Below, one piece after another: positions 51,328-63,900 of a DNA stretch of 64,000 nt; the stretch's first letter is position 1, and every line of letters begins with the position of its first letter. Location: the NCBI RefSeq assembly GCF_027107535.1, contig NZ_CP114283.1, positions 4,340,001-4,404,000 on the forward strand. The letters run 5' to 3'. A program made the position numbers and the translations under genes. The notes beneath the pieces are model-generated. The model worked only from the letters and a program-made list of their open reading frames with translations, was not told the DNA's origin and did not search any database. Source of the DNA: Streptomyces aurantiacus (GTDB taxonomy: Bacteria > Actinomycetota > Actinomycetes > Streptomycetales > Streptomycetaceae).

Positions 51328-54138
51328 CTAGAGGCGGGTCGACCGGCCCGCCAGGGCTGTGGTGAGTTCCGCTCGGCGGCTGATGCCGAGTTTGCGGTAG
51401 GCGCTGGTCAGGTGGCTCTCGACAGTGCGGCGGGCGAGGTGCAGCAGCTCCGCTATCTCGGTGTTCGTGCGACCGTCGGCCGCGAGGGAGGCTATCCGGC
51501 GTTCGCTGCCGGTGAGTGCGCCCGCCCCCGTGAGTGCCCGCGCGGTGCGGCGGGCGCCGCCCTCGTGCAGGGCCGCTTCGGCCACGTCCCGCATCCGGAG
51601 TGCGCCCAGTCGTTCGGCACGCTCGGCGGCCTCCCGTAAGGCGGTACGGGCCCGGGGCCGCTCTTTGGCCGCGGTGAGCAGGCGCCCCTGTGCGACGAGA
51701 GCTGGAATGAGCTCCACGTCGACCGTGGCGTCCCGCAGTACCTGTACGGCTCGGTCCGCGAGGTCCAGGCCGCGGTTGCCGCCGGTCGCCGTGCCGAGAA
51801 CCCGCAGGGCCCGGCCCACGAGCCGAGGAGTGTTCCACACCATGGCCAGCCGGAGTTCCTCCTGCGCCAGGTCGAGGGCTTCGCGAGGCCGGCCGAGCGC
51901 CAGATGGCACTCCGCCGCGGCGGTCCGCCAGGGGGTGACGACCGGGCTCGTCACGTCCCGCGACGACTGACGGCGCCCGCACTCCAGGAAGTCGTCGAGC
52001 GCGCCCGCCGGATCCCCCGCGGCGGCGTGCAGCACACCGCGGGCGTACAGGAAGCGGTTCAACTCCCAGGAGTCGTGCGGGTTCCGCGGTTCGAGGCTGT
52101 CCGCGCGCCGGACGGCCTCGTCCGTACGACCGGTCTTCACCAGCGCTACGAGAGCCTGGGCCTGTGCGTTGGCCGGGCCCTGCCGGGTCCCGGCGAGCCG
52201 CCACACATCCGAGTCGGCGAGCAGCTCCGCGTATGCGCCGCGCGCGGCGGCGATGTCGGTCCGTACGTTCAGCAGTGCCATGTGCATCGGGTGCAGCAGG
52301 GAGATGCGCTGTCCGGCCAGTCCCCGCTCGACGAGCCGTTCCGCCTCGTCGAGCCGGTCGGCCCACTGGGCGACGGCGGCGGCCGTGCCCAGCAGGAAGG
52401 CCTCCGCGAGCGGGTCGGCCGGCTGGGCCAGCAGGGCGCGGATCCGGCGCATCGCGGAGGCCGCCGAGGTCAGGCCGGCCGTCGACTCGTACCGCACCAG
52501 CAGCGCCTGTCCGGCCGTGCCGACCGACTCCGGTGACCGCTCGGCGGTCGCCCGGAGCCAGCGGTACACCTCCTGCCGCACCCCCGGATCGTGGTCCGAC
52601 AGCGCCGCGGAGGCGGTCTGCACCGTTCGGACCAGGCCCGGATGGTCGCCCAGGTGCTCGTCCAGGTCGCGGAGCACGCCGACCGCCGAACGGGCGTCGC
52701 CCTGCCGGGCCAGTGCTGTGCCCAGCGCGACTGCCGTAAGCACCCGGCCCTGCGGCGGACCCGGCAGCCGCAGGGCCTCGGTGAGCCGGGGGATACCGGC
52801 CGTCGACCGGACGGTGATGTACTCCAGGGAGCCCAACTCGGTGAGGACCAGGGCTCGGCGGGCGGCCGGCATCGGCTCGTCGAGGGCGCGGCGCAGGAAC
52901 GCCATGGCGTCCCTGCCGCGGCCGTTCTGGACCGTCAGGGCCGCCGCGTCGAGGAGGACGTCGATCGCCCACTCCTCGCCGACCGGGCCGGTCCGCAACA
53001 ACTGCACGGCCACCGCTTCGGCGCGGTCGCCGCGGCGCAGCATCGCCTCGGCCGCCGTCCGGTGTGCCGCCTGCCGTCGGGCACTCGTCCAGCCGCTCAA
53101 CACCGCGTCGCGCAGCAGCGGATGGGCGTAGCGGGGCCGCCCGTCGGGAGCCGGGCGCAGGAGCCCGAGGCGGGTCATGGCGGTGAGCCAGCCCGACACC
53201 CGGGAAGGATCGGCGCCGGCCATCTCGGCCAGCAGCTCGGCACGGCCGACCTCGAAACCGTCGTCGAAGCCGTCTTCAGGGCCGCCGGCCCCGGCGGCGT
53301 CCAACGCGGCGAGCGCACGGGCCACTTCGGTGGTCGCGGACCCGGCACTGTCCAGCCACCAGGCGACCGCGGCCGGATAGGAGCCGGGATACAGGGCGGC
53401 GCAGGTGTTCGGCACCGGCGGTGTGGGAGCACCGACCGAGCAGTCCGTCCGGAGGTCGTCCAGCAGGGCCCCTAACAGCAGGGGACTGCCCGCTGCGGCC
53501 CGCACACAGTCGTCCACCCACTCCTGTGGAGCGCCGCCGTGGACCGAACGGACCAGCTCCGCCGCGGCGTTCGCGCTCAGCGGGGCGAGCGTGTGGGGCC
53601 GTACGAGGGCGGGCGAGAGCGAGTGGGCCAGGCTGGGCGACGGCGAGTCGATGTCGTACTGGCTCCGCTCGGTCACCACCATCAGTATCGGCAGCCGGTC
53701 GATCCGCCGGGCGGCCTCGACCAGCCAGCGGCGCGAAAGGTCGTCGGCGCAGTGGACATCGTCCACGGCCACCAGAAGCGGGGCCCCGGCCCCATAGGAC
53801 AGCAGCAGCTGCCACAGCCGGGCGGGACGACTCCGGCTGTCCGGGGCTCCGTAGGGGGCCTCGTCCGTGGCCTGCTCGAACTCCGGTTCGGAACCGAGCA
53901 GTTGGAGGACGGTGTCGAACGGCACGGTGGAGGTGTCCGGCGAACAGCGGGCCCGCAGCACTCGCATGCCGTGCGTCGACGCGTGGTCGGTGACCGCCTC
54001 CAGAAGAGCGGTGCGGCCCGTGCCCGACGCACCTCTGAGCAGCACCAGGCGGCCGGTGCCGACGCGGGCGCGCTCGACCTCCGAGGTCACCAGCTCCATG
54101 GCTTCCCGGCGTTCGTGAAGCGGTCCCGCTCCGGACAT
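51328..54138 (-). CDS. Large ATP-binding LuxR-family regulator (LAL type)
   Basis: 936 residues from ATG 54138 behind GAGAGG. Residues about 10-300 are a STAND/AAA-like ATPase: RGASGTGRTALLEAV is Walker A, with Arg in place of the usual Lys, and LLVAVDDVHCAD is Walker B. The middle 500 residues are TPR-like helical repeats. The C-terminus is a LuxR helix-turn-helix: LTGSERRIASLAADGRTNTE, then IAELLHLARRTVESHL and YRKLGISRR. LAL proteins often activate secondary-metabolite or secretion genes. The Arg change may alter ATP use. Confidence 0.92.
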   Translation of the reverse strand: MSGAGPLHERREAMELVTSEVERARVGTGRLVLLRGASGTGRTALLEAVTDHASTHGMRVLRARCSPDTSTVPFDTVLQLLGSEPEFEQATDEAPYGAPDSRSRPARLWQLLLSYGAGAPLLVAVDDVHCADDLSRRWLVEAARRIDRLPILMVVTERSQYDIDSPSPSLAHSLSPALVRPHTLAPLSANAAAELVRSVHGGAPQEWVDDCVRAAAGSPLLLGALLDDLRTDCSVGAPTPPVPNTCAALYPGSYPAAVAWWLDSAGSATTEVARALAALDAAGAGGPEDGFDDGFEVGRAELLAEMAGADPSRVSGWLTAMTRLGLLRPAPDGRPRYAHPLLRDAVLSGWTSARRQAAHRTAAEAMLRRGDRAEAVAVQLLRTGPVGEEWAIDVLLDAAALTVQNGRGRDAMAFLRRALDEPMPAARRALVLTELGSLEYITVRSTAGIPRLTEALRLPGPPQGRVLTAVALGTALARQGDARSAVGVLRDLDEHLGDHPGLVRTVQTASAALSDHDPGVRQEVYRWLRATAERSPESVGTAGQALLVRYESTAGLTSAASAMRRIRALLAQPADPLAEAFLLGTAAAVAQWADRLDEAERLVERGLAGQRISLLHPMHMALLNVRTDIAAARGAYAELLADSDVWRLAGTRQGPANAQAQALVALVKTGRTDEAVRRADSLEPRNPHDSWELNRFLYARGVLHAAAGDPAGALDDFLECGRRQSSRDVTSPVVTPWRTAAAECHLALGRPREALDLAQEELRLAMVWNTPRLVGRALRVLGTATGGNRGLDLADRAVQVLRDATVDVELIPALVAQGRLLTAAKERPRARTALREAAERAERLGALRMRDVAEAALHEGGARRTARALTGAGALTGSERRIASLAADGRTNTEIAELLHLARRTVESHLTSAYRKLGISRRAELTTALAGRSTRL

Positions 54139-54469
54139 CGCTGCCTCTCGTTCCAGCCGTCGCACGGCTGATTTCGTGGTGCGTCTCGTGGTGCTCCACG
54201 TTGTTCGAACCACACCGGGCACAGGAGTGTGGTTCTGGCCCTCTGGCTACTAACACCACGGGAATGGCACGCAGATGGACAGCGGGGAAACGGTTGGGCA
54301 GTTCGATCCGGAGCACGCCTCTCGGCACCGCGAAATCAGGACACCGGAGTCCGGTGGCGGTCCCCACCCCGGATGAACACGCGACCGTGCCGTTCAACTC
54401 GCATGCAAGGAGTGGCGGGTTGTCGGCCGACAGCACGCCCCGTCCGCGCGCCGAACAGGAGAGAACCCC
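54139..54469. promoter_or_regulatory. Divergent control region between LuxR and SorC genes
   Basis: 331 bp without a gene. It contains a perfect inverted repeat at 54207-54235 and should hold both promoters. At its right end, AGGAGAG is spaced 6 nt from the TTG at 54470. Confidence 0.6.
54207..54235. promoter_or_regulatory. Perfect 9-bp inverted repeat, candidate operator
   Basis: GAACCACAC (54207-54215) and GTGTGGTTC (54227-54235) are exact inverted copies with 11 bp between, about 70 bp upstream of the LuxR start. The spacing of half-site centres is 20 bp, two helical turns, suitable for a dimer or tetramer such as the SorC regulator encoded divergently. Confidence 0.55.
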
Positions 54470-55579
54470 TTGCGCGCTCCACGAGTTCCCGATCGGTCCG
54501 ACGGGGACCGGCTGATGAGGCCGCACGGGGACGCCATGGGTGAGCACCGTGCGGAAGAGGCTCCTCCCGCACCGGTCGACAAGCTTCTCGCTGCTTCGGT
54601 CGCCAGACGCTTCTACCTCGAGAACCAGTCGAAGGTCGACATCGCCAAGGAGTTCGGCATCAGCCGCTTCAAGGTGGCCCGCCTCCTCGACGCCGCCGTG
54701 GCCCACGACATCGTGCGCATCGACATCACCGTCCCGGCGGAGATCGACGTTCCGCTCGGACGAGCCCTGGCCGAACGCTTCGGACTCAGGTACTGCGTCG
54801 TGGTCAACCTGACCCGGAGCGAGGGCGGTCCAGTGGCCCCGGCGGACCAGCGCCAGGTCGGCCGCTGGCTCGGAGCGGCGGCCGCGCAGTTGATCTCGGA
54901 GATCACGGAGGAGGGCGACGTCCTCGGACTGGACGGCAGCCGTCCGGTGGAGGCGCTCAGCGAGGCGGTGGGGAGGCTGCCTTCCTGCCAGGTGGTCCAG
55001 TTGACGGGAGTGCACGGGCCGGACCTCGCCAACGACACCGCGGTCGCCGCTGTCCGCCGTACCGCGGCGGCCGGTGGAGGCCGGGCCTTCCCCCTCCACA
55101 CGCCCTTCATCCTGCCGGACGCGCCGACGGCCGCCCTCTTCAGAAGCCATCCGGCCACCGCCGAGACGCTGAACCAGTTCGGCCGCGTGACGAAGGCCGT
55201 CGTCGGCATCGAGGCGTGGGACGCCACGCCCGCGAGGGTGTACGAAGCCCTGTCGGAGCAGGAGCGTGACGGATACCGGGCGTTGGGTGCGTGCGCGGAA
55301 GTGGCGGGTCACCTCTTCGACGCGGCCGGCCGGGTGCTTCCCACCGGACTCGACGCTCGCATCATCTCCCTGAGCGCCGACCAGCTCCGTGACGTTCCGG
55401 CGCTGATCGGTCTCGCGGGCGGCATGCGGAGTGCCGAGGCGCTGCTCGCCGTCCTGAAGTCCGGACTTCTCACCGGTGTCGTCATGGACTCGACGACCGC
55501 CCGTCGGCTCCTCTGGTCCGACGGACCGGACGACACCCCGCGGACGCAGACCGCGTACGTGGCGGAAACGGTGACCTGA
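54470..55579 (+). CDS. SorC/DeoR-type sugar-binding transcriptional regulator
   Basis: 369 residues from TTG 54470, which has the best ribosome-binding site (AGGAGAG, 6-nt spacer); ATG 54515 and 54536 are alternatives. DNA-binding helix-turn-helix: VARRFYLENQSKVDIAKEFG, then ISRFKVARLLDAAV. The C-terminal sugar-phosphate-binding domain has EEGDVLGLDGSRPVEALS in the expected place (normally a GxGxG-type loop; here GLDGSR). It may respond to a phosphorylated sugar and control itself and the divergent LuxR gene. Confidence 0.88.
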   Translation: MRAPRVPDRSDGDRLMRPHGDAMGEHRAEEAPPAPVDKLLAASVARRFYLENQSKVDIAKEFGISRFKVARLLDAAVAHDIVRIDITVPAEIDVPLGRALAERFGLRYCVVVNLTRSEGGPVAPADQRQVGRWLGAAAAQLISEITEEGDVLGLDGSRPVEALSEAVGRLPSCQVVQLTGVHGPDLANDTAVAAVRRTAAAGGGRAFPLHTPFILPDAPTAALFRSHPATAETLNQFGRVTKAVVGIEAWDATPARVYEALSEQERDGYRALGACAEVAGHLFDAAGRVLPTGLDARIISLSADQLRDVPALIGLAGGMRSAEALLAVLKSGLLTGVVMDSTTARRLLWSDGPDDTPRTQTAYVAETVT

Positions 55580-55657
55580 GACGCCGTGCGCCACGCCTCC
55601 GTTCTTCGTCCCGGCCGCTTCCGAGCCGCCGCCCCGAACCACCGAATGAGGACAGCG

Positions 55658-56388
55658 ATGACCCAGCAGAGCACCGAGAAGGCCGGTGCGGACGGGGAGC
55701 TCCTGTCCGTTCCGGATGAGATCCGGGAGGCGGGCCGACGGGCGCCGGACCACTGGCTGGGAGTGGTGGACCCGATGTGGTCCGGGGAGGGGGAGCCCCC
55801 TGAGTGGGTCATGGTCGGCCGGTGGCGGTCGGGGCTCGACGGTGAGATCGAGGAGTGGCAGGACAACCCGGACTACCGGCCGTCGCCGGGCGCGCTCGGC
55901 TGGCCCGCGCCGGCGGACGAGGTGGACAGGGCCGTTCAGCTCGCCGTGACCGGCTACGGTCCGGGCGAGGCGGTGACGGAGGCGCTCCTCGGTCGTGAGG
56001 TGGCCGTTCTGACCAGTCCCGAGGGCGGCCCGCTGTGCGCCGTCACCCCGGACGGCACCCCGGCCGTCCCGCTGTTCACCTCGCCGGTCTTCCTGCACAC
56101 CGCCGGGCGTCTGGCCTTCGAGCTGACCAGAGTTGCCGACCTCGTGCCGCGGATCCCCGACGGTCACGCGCTCTATATCAACCCTTCCGGGCCGGTCAGC
56201 ATGACGCTGGAACTCGACGCCGTGCGCGATGCCATGCGTGACGCGGTCCGGGACGGCCTGCCGGGGCGCCCCGTTCCCACCGTCAGCGGCGACACCGCCC
56301 CGGCCGTCCCCGTCGCGTCCGGTGACTGGACGGCCGACGCCGCGACGGGCACGACCGAGGACAACCGTCGGGCACGGAGGACGGACAC

Positions 56389-56392
<4 letters not shown>
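55658..56392 (+). CDS. Type VII secretion system-associated protein
   Basis: 244 residues from ATG 55658 behind GAGGA. It matches the pattern of the small T7SS-associated family in Streptomyces: IREAGRRAPDHWLGVVDPMW, GEPPEWVMVGRWRSGLDGEI, EEWQDNPDYRPSPGALGWPA and HALYINPSGPVSMTLEL. The central part, with DGTPAVPLFTSPVFLHTAG, resembles an SseB-like fold. Its function is unknown. It is coupled by 4 bp to the next, very large gene. Confidence 0.85.
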
Positions 56393-59496
<3,104 letters not shown>

Positions 59497-59587
59497 CCGT
59501 GAGCGCGCTCGAAGGCCGCCCACGAACAGCTCAGGGACGTCGCCGCCGATCCCGTACGAACCAGACCACGTACAGAGCCCAAGGAGA

Positions 59588-60895
59588 ATGATGACAAGTC
59601 GACAGAACCCGCCCGCTCCCGACGGAGCGTCGGGGCCCTCAAGGGGGGCCTCGGCTGCCGGGGGCTCGGATCCGTCGGCCGACGCGGGCGGGTCGTCCGT
59701 CCGCAGGGCGGTCGCGCTGGGGTCCGTAGGAGCGGACCCGGGCGCGATGCTGGCACCGGCCACGCCGTCGCCCACCAACGGGGCGCGGGGTGAGGGGGAG
59801 GGGACGGGACGGTCGCGCCCCGACACCTCGACGGGTGGAACCGCCTCCGCGCCCTCGCGGCCGGGCACCACGAGCGGCGCGGCAGAGGAGGAGGCGGGGT
59901 CGGCTGCGGCGGCCTCCCGGGCGCGGACCTCGGAACCGGAGGCCGGAGCGACGAGCGGGCGGACCCGGACGGTGTCGGCCGCGGCTGCCGCCGTCCCGGA
60001 GGGTGAGGCCGCCGCCTCGGCGGGCGAGGCTTCCGGCGCCGGCGACGCGCGCGGTGGGGACGAACCGCCCTCCGGGCACCCGAAGAAGCCGCTGCTCGCG
60101 GCGGCGGGCATCGCGGGCGCGGTCCTCCTCGTCGTGCCGCTGCTGATCTGGGCCACGGACGACTCCGAGAAGAAGGACAAGGTGGCCGCGGCGGGGTCAG
60201 ACACTGTCCTCGGGGACGATTCACTGGCCGTTCCGAAGGGTGACTACGCCCCGGCGGAACCCACACCGGAGCCGACGAGCCCGAAGCCCTCCGCGAAAGT
60301 GAAGGCCAAGGCCAAGCAGCCGAGTCCGGTTCCGACCCCCGAGCCGCCGCCCAAGCAGCAGCAGAAGAAAAAGTCGGACAGTGGTGCCGGGCAGGTGAAG
60401 CAGGAGGCTCCCAAGGCCCCGCCGAACACCGCGGCGCTCGCCGTCCAGCGGCTGGCCACGGCGAGCCCGGGCCGGCACATCTGCTACCGGGCCTACATGA
60501 CAGGTACCGGCTGGCAGGCTCCGGTGTGCGACGGCGCCACGGCAGGCCTGGAGGGGCAGGGCCGCGCCATCAAGGCCCTCAATATCGCCGTGTCCGACAC
60601 CAATGGTGTGGACGCCAGCCCCTTCTTCCAGGGAGCCGGATGGACGGTGCCCTGGAAGGGCGTAGGCAACGGCTCCGACCTCGTCATCGGAAACGCGAAG
60701 CAGTCGGCACCGAACATGGGCGGCTTCGCCATCAACGTCGGCAAGGATCGCGGCAACATCTGTCAGAACACCCAGGTCAGCGGCTCAGGATGGCTGGGGT
60801 TGGGCTGCGACAACCCCCAGACCGCCAACAACTACATCTTCGGCGGGGACGTGACCAAGGAGCGCGCGCTCGAAGCCGTGAAGTTCACCGTGTGA
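59588..60895 (+). CDS. Single-pass membrane protein with C-terminal ChW (hydrophobic W) repeats
   Basis: 435 residues from ATG 59588; ATG 59591 is better spaced from AAGGAG. Residues 1-160 are disordered Ala/Gly/Ser/Glu. A membrane helix follows (LLAAAGIAGAVLLVVPLLIW), then a Pro/Lys-rich wall-spanning linker, then three ChW-like units with the GxGW core: TGTGWQAPVCDGATAGLEGQ, FFQGAGWTVPWKGV and SGSGWLGLGCDN. ChW repeats bind cell-wall or surface partners. It likely sits in the membrane with repeats outside, beside the T7SS genes. Confidence 0.82.
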   Translation: MMTSRQNPPAPDGASGPSRGASAAGGSDPSADAGGSSVRRAVALGSVGADPGAMLAPATPSPTNGARGEGEGTGRSRPDTSTGGTASAPSRPGTTSGAAEEEAGSAAAASRARTSEPEAGATSGRTRTVSAAAAAVPEGEAAASAGEASGAGDARGGDEPPSGHPKKPLLAAAGIAGAVLLVVPLLIWATDDSEKKDKVAAAGSDTVLGDDSLAVPKGDYAPAEPTPEPTSPKPSAKVKAKAKQPSPVPTPEPPPKQQQKKKSDSGAGQVKQEAPKAPPNTAALAVQRLATASPGRHICYRAYMTGTGWQAPVCDGATAGLEGQGRAIKALNIAVSDTNGVDASPFFQGAGWTVPWKGVGNGSDLVIGNAKQSAPNMGGFAINVGKDRGNICQNTQVSGSGWLGLGCDNPQTANNYIFGGDVTKERALEAVKFTV

Positions 60896-60946
60896 CGCTG
60901 TCATCCGGCCGATGCCGACCGGCAGCGAGAAGCCGACAGTGAGAAA

Positions 60947-60979
60947 GCGCCCGCCGGAGAGCGACTCTCCGGCGGGTGC
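60947..60979. terminator. Bidirectional terminator between convergent genes
   Basis: CCCGCCGGAGAG (60950-60961) pairs perfectly with CTCTCCGGCGGG (60965-60976) around a 3-nt loop, and the stem extends by three more pairs including one G-T. It lies in the 93-bp gap between the ChW and AAA genes. Confidence 0.82.
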
Positions 60980-60988
60980 TCTCCGTCT

Positions 60989-63900
60989 TCAGAGGGTGGC
61001 TTGGTGCCGCACGGGACGGTTCCCGGTGGGCAGATCCTCGGGGAGCAGGGTGGTGAGGTCGGCGAGGCTGGGCGAGGCAAGCCCGCCCAGCCGACGTGCC
61101 TGACTGGTCATCATGGTCTCCAGCAACTGGCGGGCGAGCCGGGCGTTGCCGAAGGAACGGTCCCGGGGGATCGCGTCCACATGCGTGCGCAGGGCCGCGA
61201 GGGTGTCGGCGCCGCACTCGTAACCGGACGTGACGGCGTGCCGGGAGACGATGGTGACCAGTTCCTCCGTGCTGTAGTCCTCGAACCCGACGTGTTTGGA
61301 GAACCGGGATGACAGGCCGGGGTTGGATGCCAGGAAGCGTTCCATCTCCTCGGTGTACCCGGCGACGATGACCACGACGTCGTCGCGATGGTCCTCCATG
61401 AGCTTGAGGAGGGTGTCGACGGCCTCGCGTCCGAAGTCGTTGGAGGATCCCTCGGGGGTGAGGGTGTAGGCCTCGTCGATGAACAGCACGCCCCCCAGCG
61501 CACTGGTGAAGACCTCCTTTGTGCGTTGTGCGGTGTGCCCGATGTACTGGCCCACCAGGTCGGCCCGGGCCACCTCCACCAGCGTGGCGCGGGGCAGTAC
61601 CCCCAGCGAGTGCAGGAGTTGGGCGTACAGACGGGCCACGGTGGTCTTGCCGGTGCCGGGTGGTCCCGTGAAGACCAGATGGTTGCTGATCCTGGGGGAG
61701 GGCAGCCCCGCCGAGATCCGCTGCCGCGCGTTGGACAGCAGACTCACCAGATCTGCGACCTCCCGTTTGACGGCCCCGAGTCCCACCATGGCCTCGAGCT
61801 CGGCCATCGGGTCGGCCGCGTCGCCCGCGTCGCGCGGTGTTCCGCCGACGGTCTCCGCCTCGGCGTCCCCGACGTCCTGCGGCAGCAGCAGCGTCAGATC
61901 GTTCTCGCCCGGGTCCGGCATCGACGCGAGCCGGAACGCCTGCCGGTCCACCATGTCCTCGAACACCGCGCGGGCGGCCCGGCCGTTGCCGAAGGACGCG
62001 TCGCGTGTCATCTGTTCGAAGCGTACGGCCAGTGCTTCCCGGGTCAGCGGCCCGAGCTCGAACTGGTGCTGCAGACACATGCTCTCGGTGATGGTCACCA
62101 ACTCGTCCACCGCGTAGTTGTCGAACGCGATGGTGCGGGTGAACCGGGAGGCGAGGCCCGGGTTGGCGGACAGGAACGACTCCATCTGCTCGGAGTATCC
62201 GGCCGCCACCACGACCACGTCGTCGCGGTGGTCCTCCATGAGCTTGAGGAGGGTGTCGACGGCCTCGCGTCCGAAGTCGTTGGAGGCGCCTCCCTCGGGG
62301 GTGAGGGTGTAGGCCTCGTCGATGAACAGCACGCCTCCCAGCGCGCTGTTGAAGGCTTCGGTGGTCTTGATGGCCGTGCCGCCGATGATCTGGGCGACCA
62401 GGTCGGCGCGGGCGACCTCGACCAGATGGCCGCTGCGCAGTACGCCCAGGTCCGCGAGGATGCTGCCGTACAGCCGGGCCACGGTGGTCTTTCCGGTGCC
62501 GGGTGGTCCGGCGAAGATGAGATGCCGGCTCATCGAGGGGACCGGCATGCCGAGCCGGCGGCGGCGTTCCGCGAGCTGGTTGAGGTTGACGAGCGTGCTC
62601 ACCTGGTGCTTGACGTTGTCCAGGCCGATGAGTGCCTCCAACTTGGCCAGCGGGCCCTCCGGTTCAGTGCCCTTCGCGGACTCGTCCGCGGCTCCGTGTC
62701 CGTCCGCCGCCTCGGCGTTCTCCCCCCAGCTGTCGGCGAGGCCGTTGTCCGCGCTGGTCAGCAATTCGACCGAGAGCCGGTCGCCGGAGCGGCTCTGCCG
62801 CAGTCCCGCTCCGCGGTTGTCGCGTACCACGCACCGTGTGACGTGGACCGGCTCGGCGCTGTCGACTCGTATGCCGTCGCCCGTACTGTCGGTGACCTCG
62901 CAGGCGGTGAGCGAGGCCCGGCCGCCACGGGACACCTGGATCCCGTGGGCCTTCGAGCCGCTGACCCTGACCCGGTCCAGTGCGACCTCCGCGCCGTCGT
63001 GCACGCTCACACCGGCGTCGGCGCTGTCGCTGATCTCGCAGTCCCGCAAAGTCCCTCGTCCGCGCTCCCCGATGACGACACCTGAGCGAGCGGTGGAACG
63101 CATGACGGTGTCACTGACTTCCGGGTCGGAGTCGTCGTCGATGCTCAGTGCGCAGCCGCCCGCCGACTCGATCTCGCAGTGTTCCAGGCGGCCGCGCCCG
63201 TCGTCGGTGATCGCGATGCCGTGGCTGCCGGCTCCGGTGACCCTGGCGCGACGCAGCAGGGGGTTGGCGGAGGAGCGTACGGAGATGCCGACCCCAGCGG
63301 CGTCCCGTACGTCGAGGCGGTCGAACTCGGCCGTGGAGTCGTCGGTCAGCAGCACCGCTCCGGAGGTGTCGGCGCAGTCGCTCACCACCGTGTCGCGCAG
63401 CATCGGCGCACTGCCCTCGACGACTCTGATGGCGGCTTCCGTCGAGGTGTGGAACTCGCAGCCCTCCAGGGTTCCGCGGGAGCGGTCGAGGACGAGCAGG
63501 CCGCTGTTCTTGGTGCGCCGGGTGACGCAGCGGCTCAGAAACGGGTCGGCGCCGCCGGAGATGATGATGGCGCTCTGGGCGATGGACTCGAACGTGGTCT
63601 CCTCGACCTCGGGGCGGGAGACGCTGGTCACGAGCAGGCCCACCGAGGTGTGGTGGACGGTGGACCGCAGGACGCGGGTCGAGCTGTGGCCCTCCAGGGC
63701 GATGGCGGGCTTGTCGGTGCCGGAGATGTCGCAGCCGTCGACCGTGCCGCGGGCCTCACCGCTCGCGAGGATGCCGTTGGCGCGCGCGCCGCGTATCCGG
63801 CAGTCGCGGACGAGGGGTCTCGCGGTTTCGCCGAGGACCACCGCGGAGGTGCCGAAGTTCTCGAACACGCAGTCCTCGATGACGCTTTCGGTCTCCGAGG

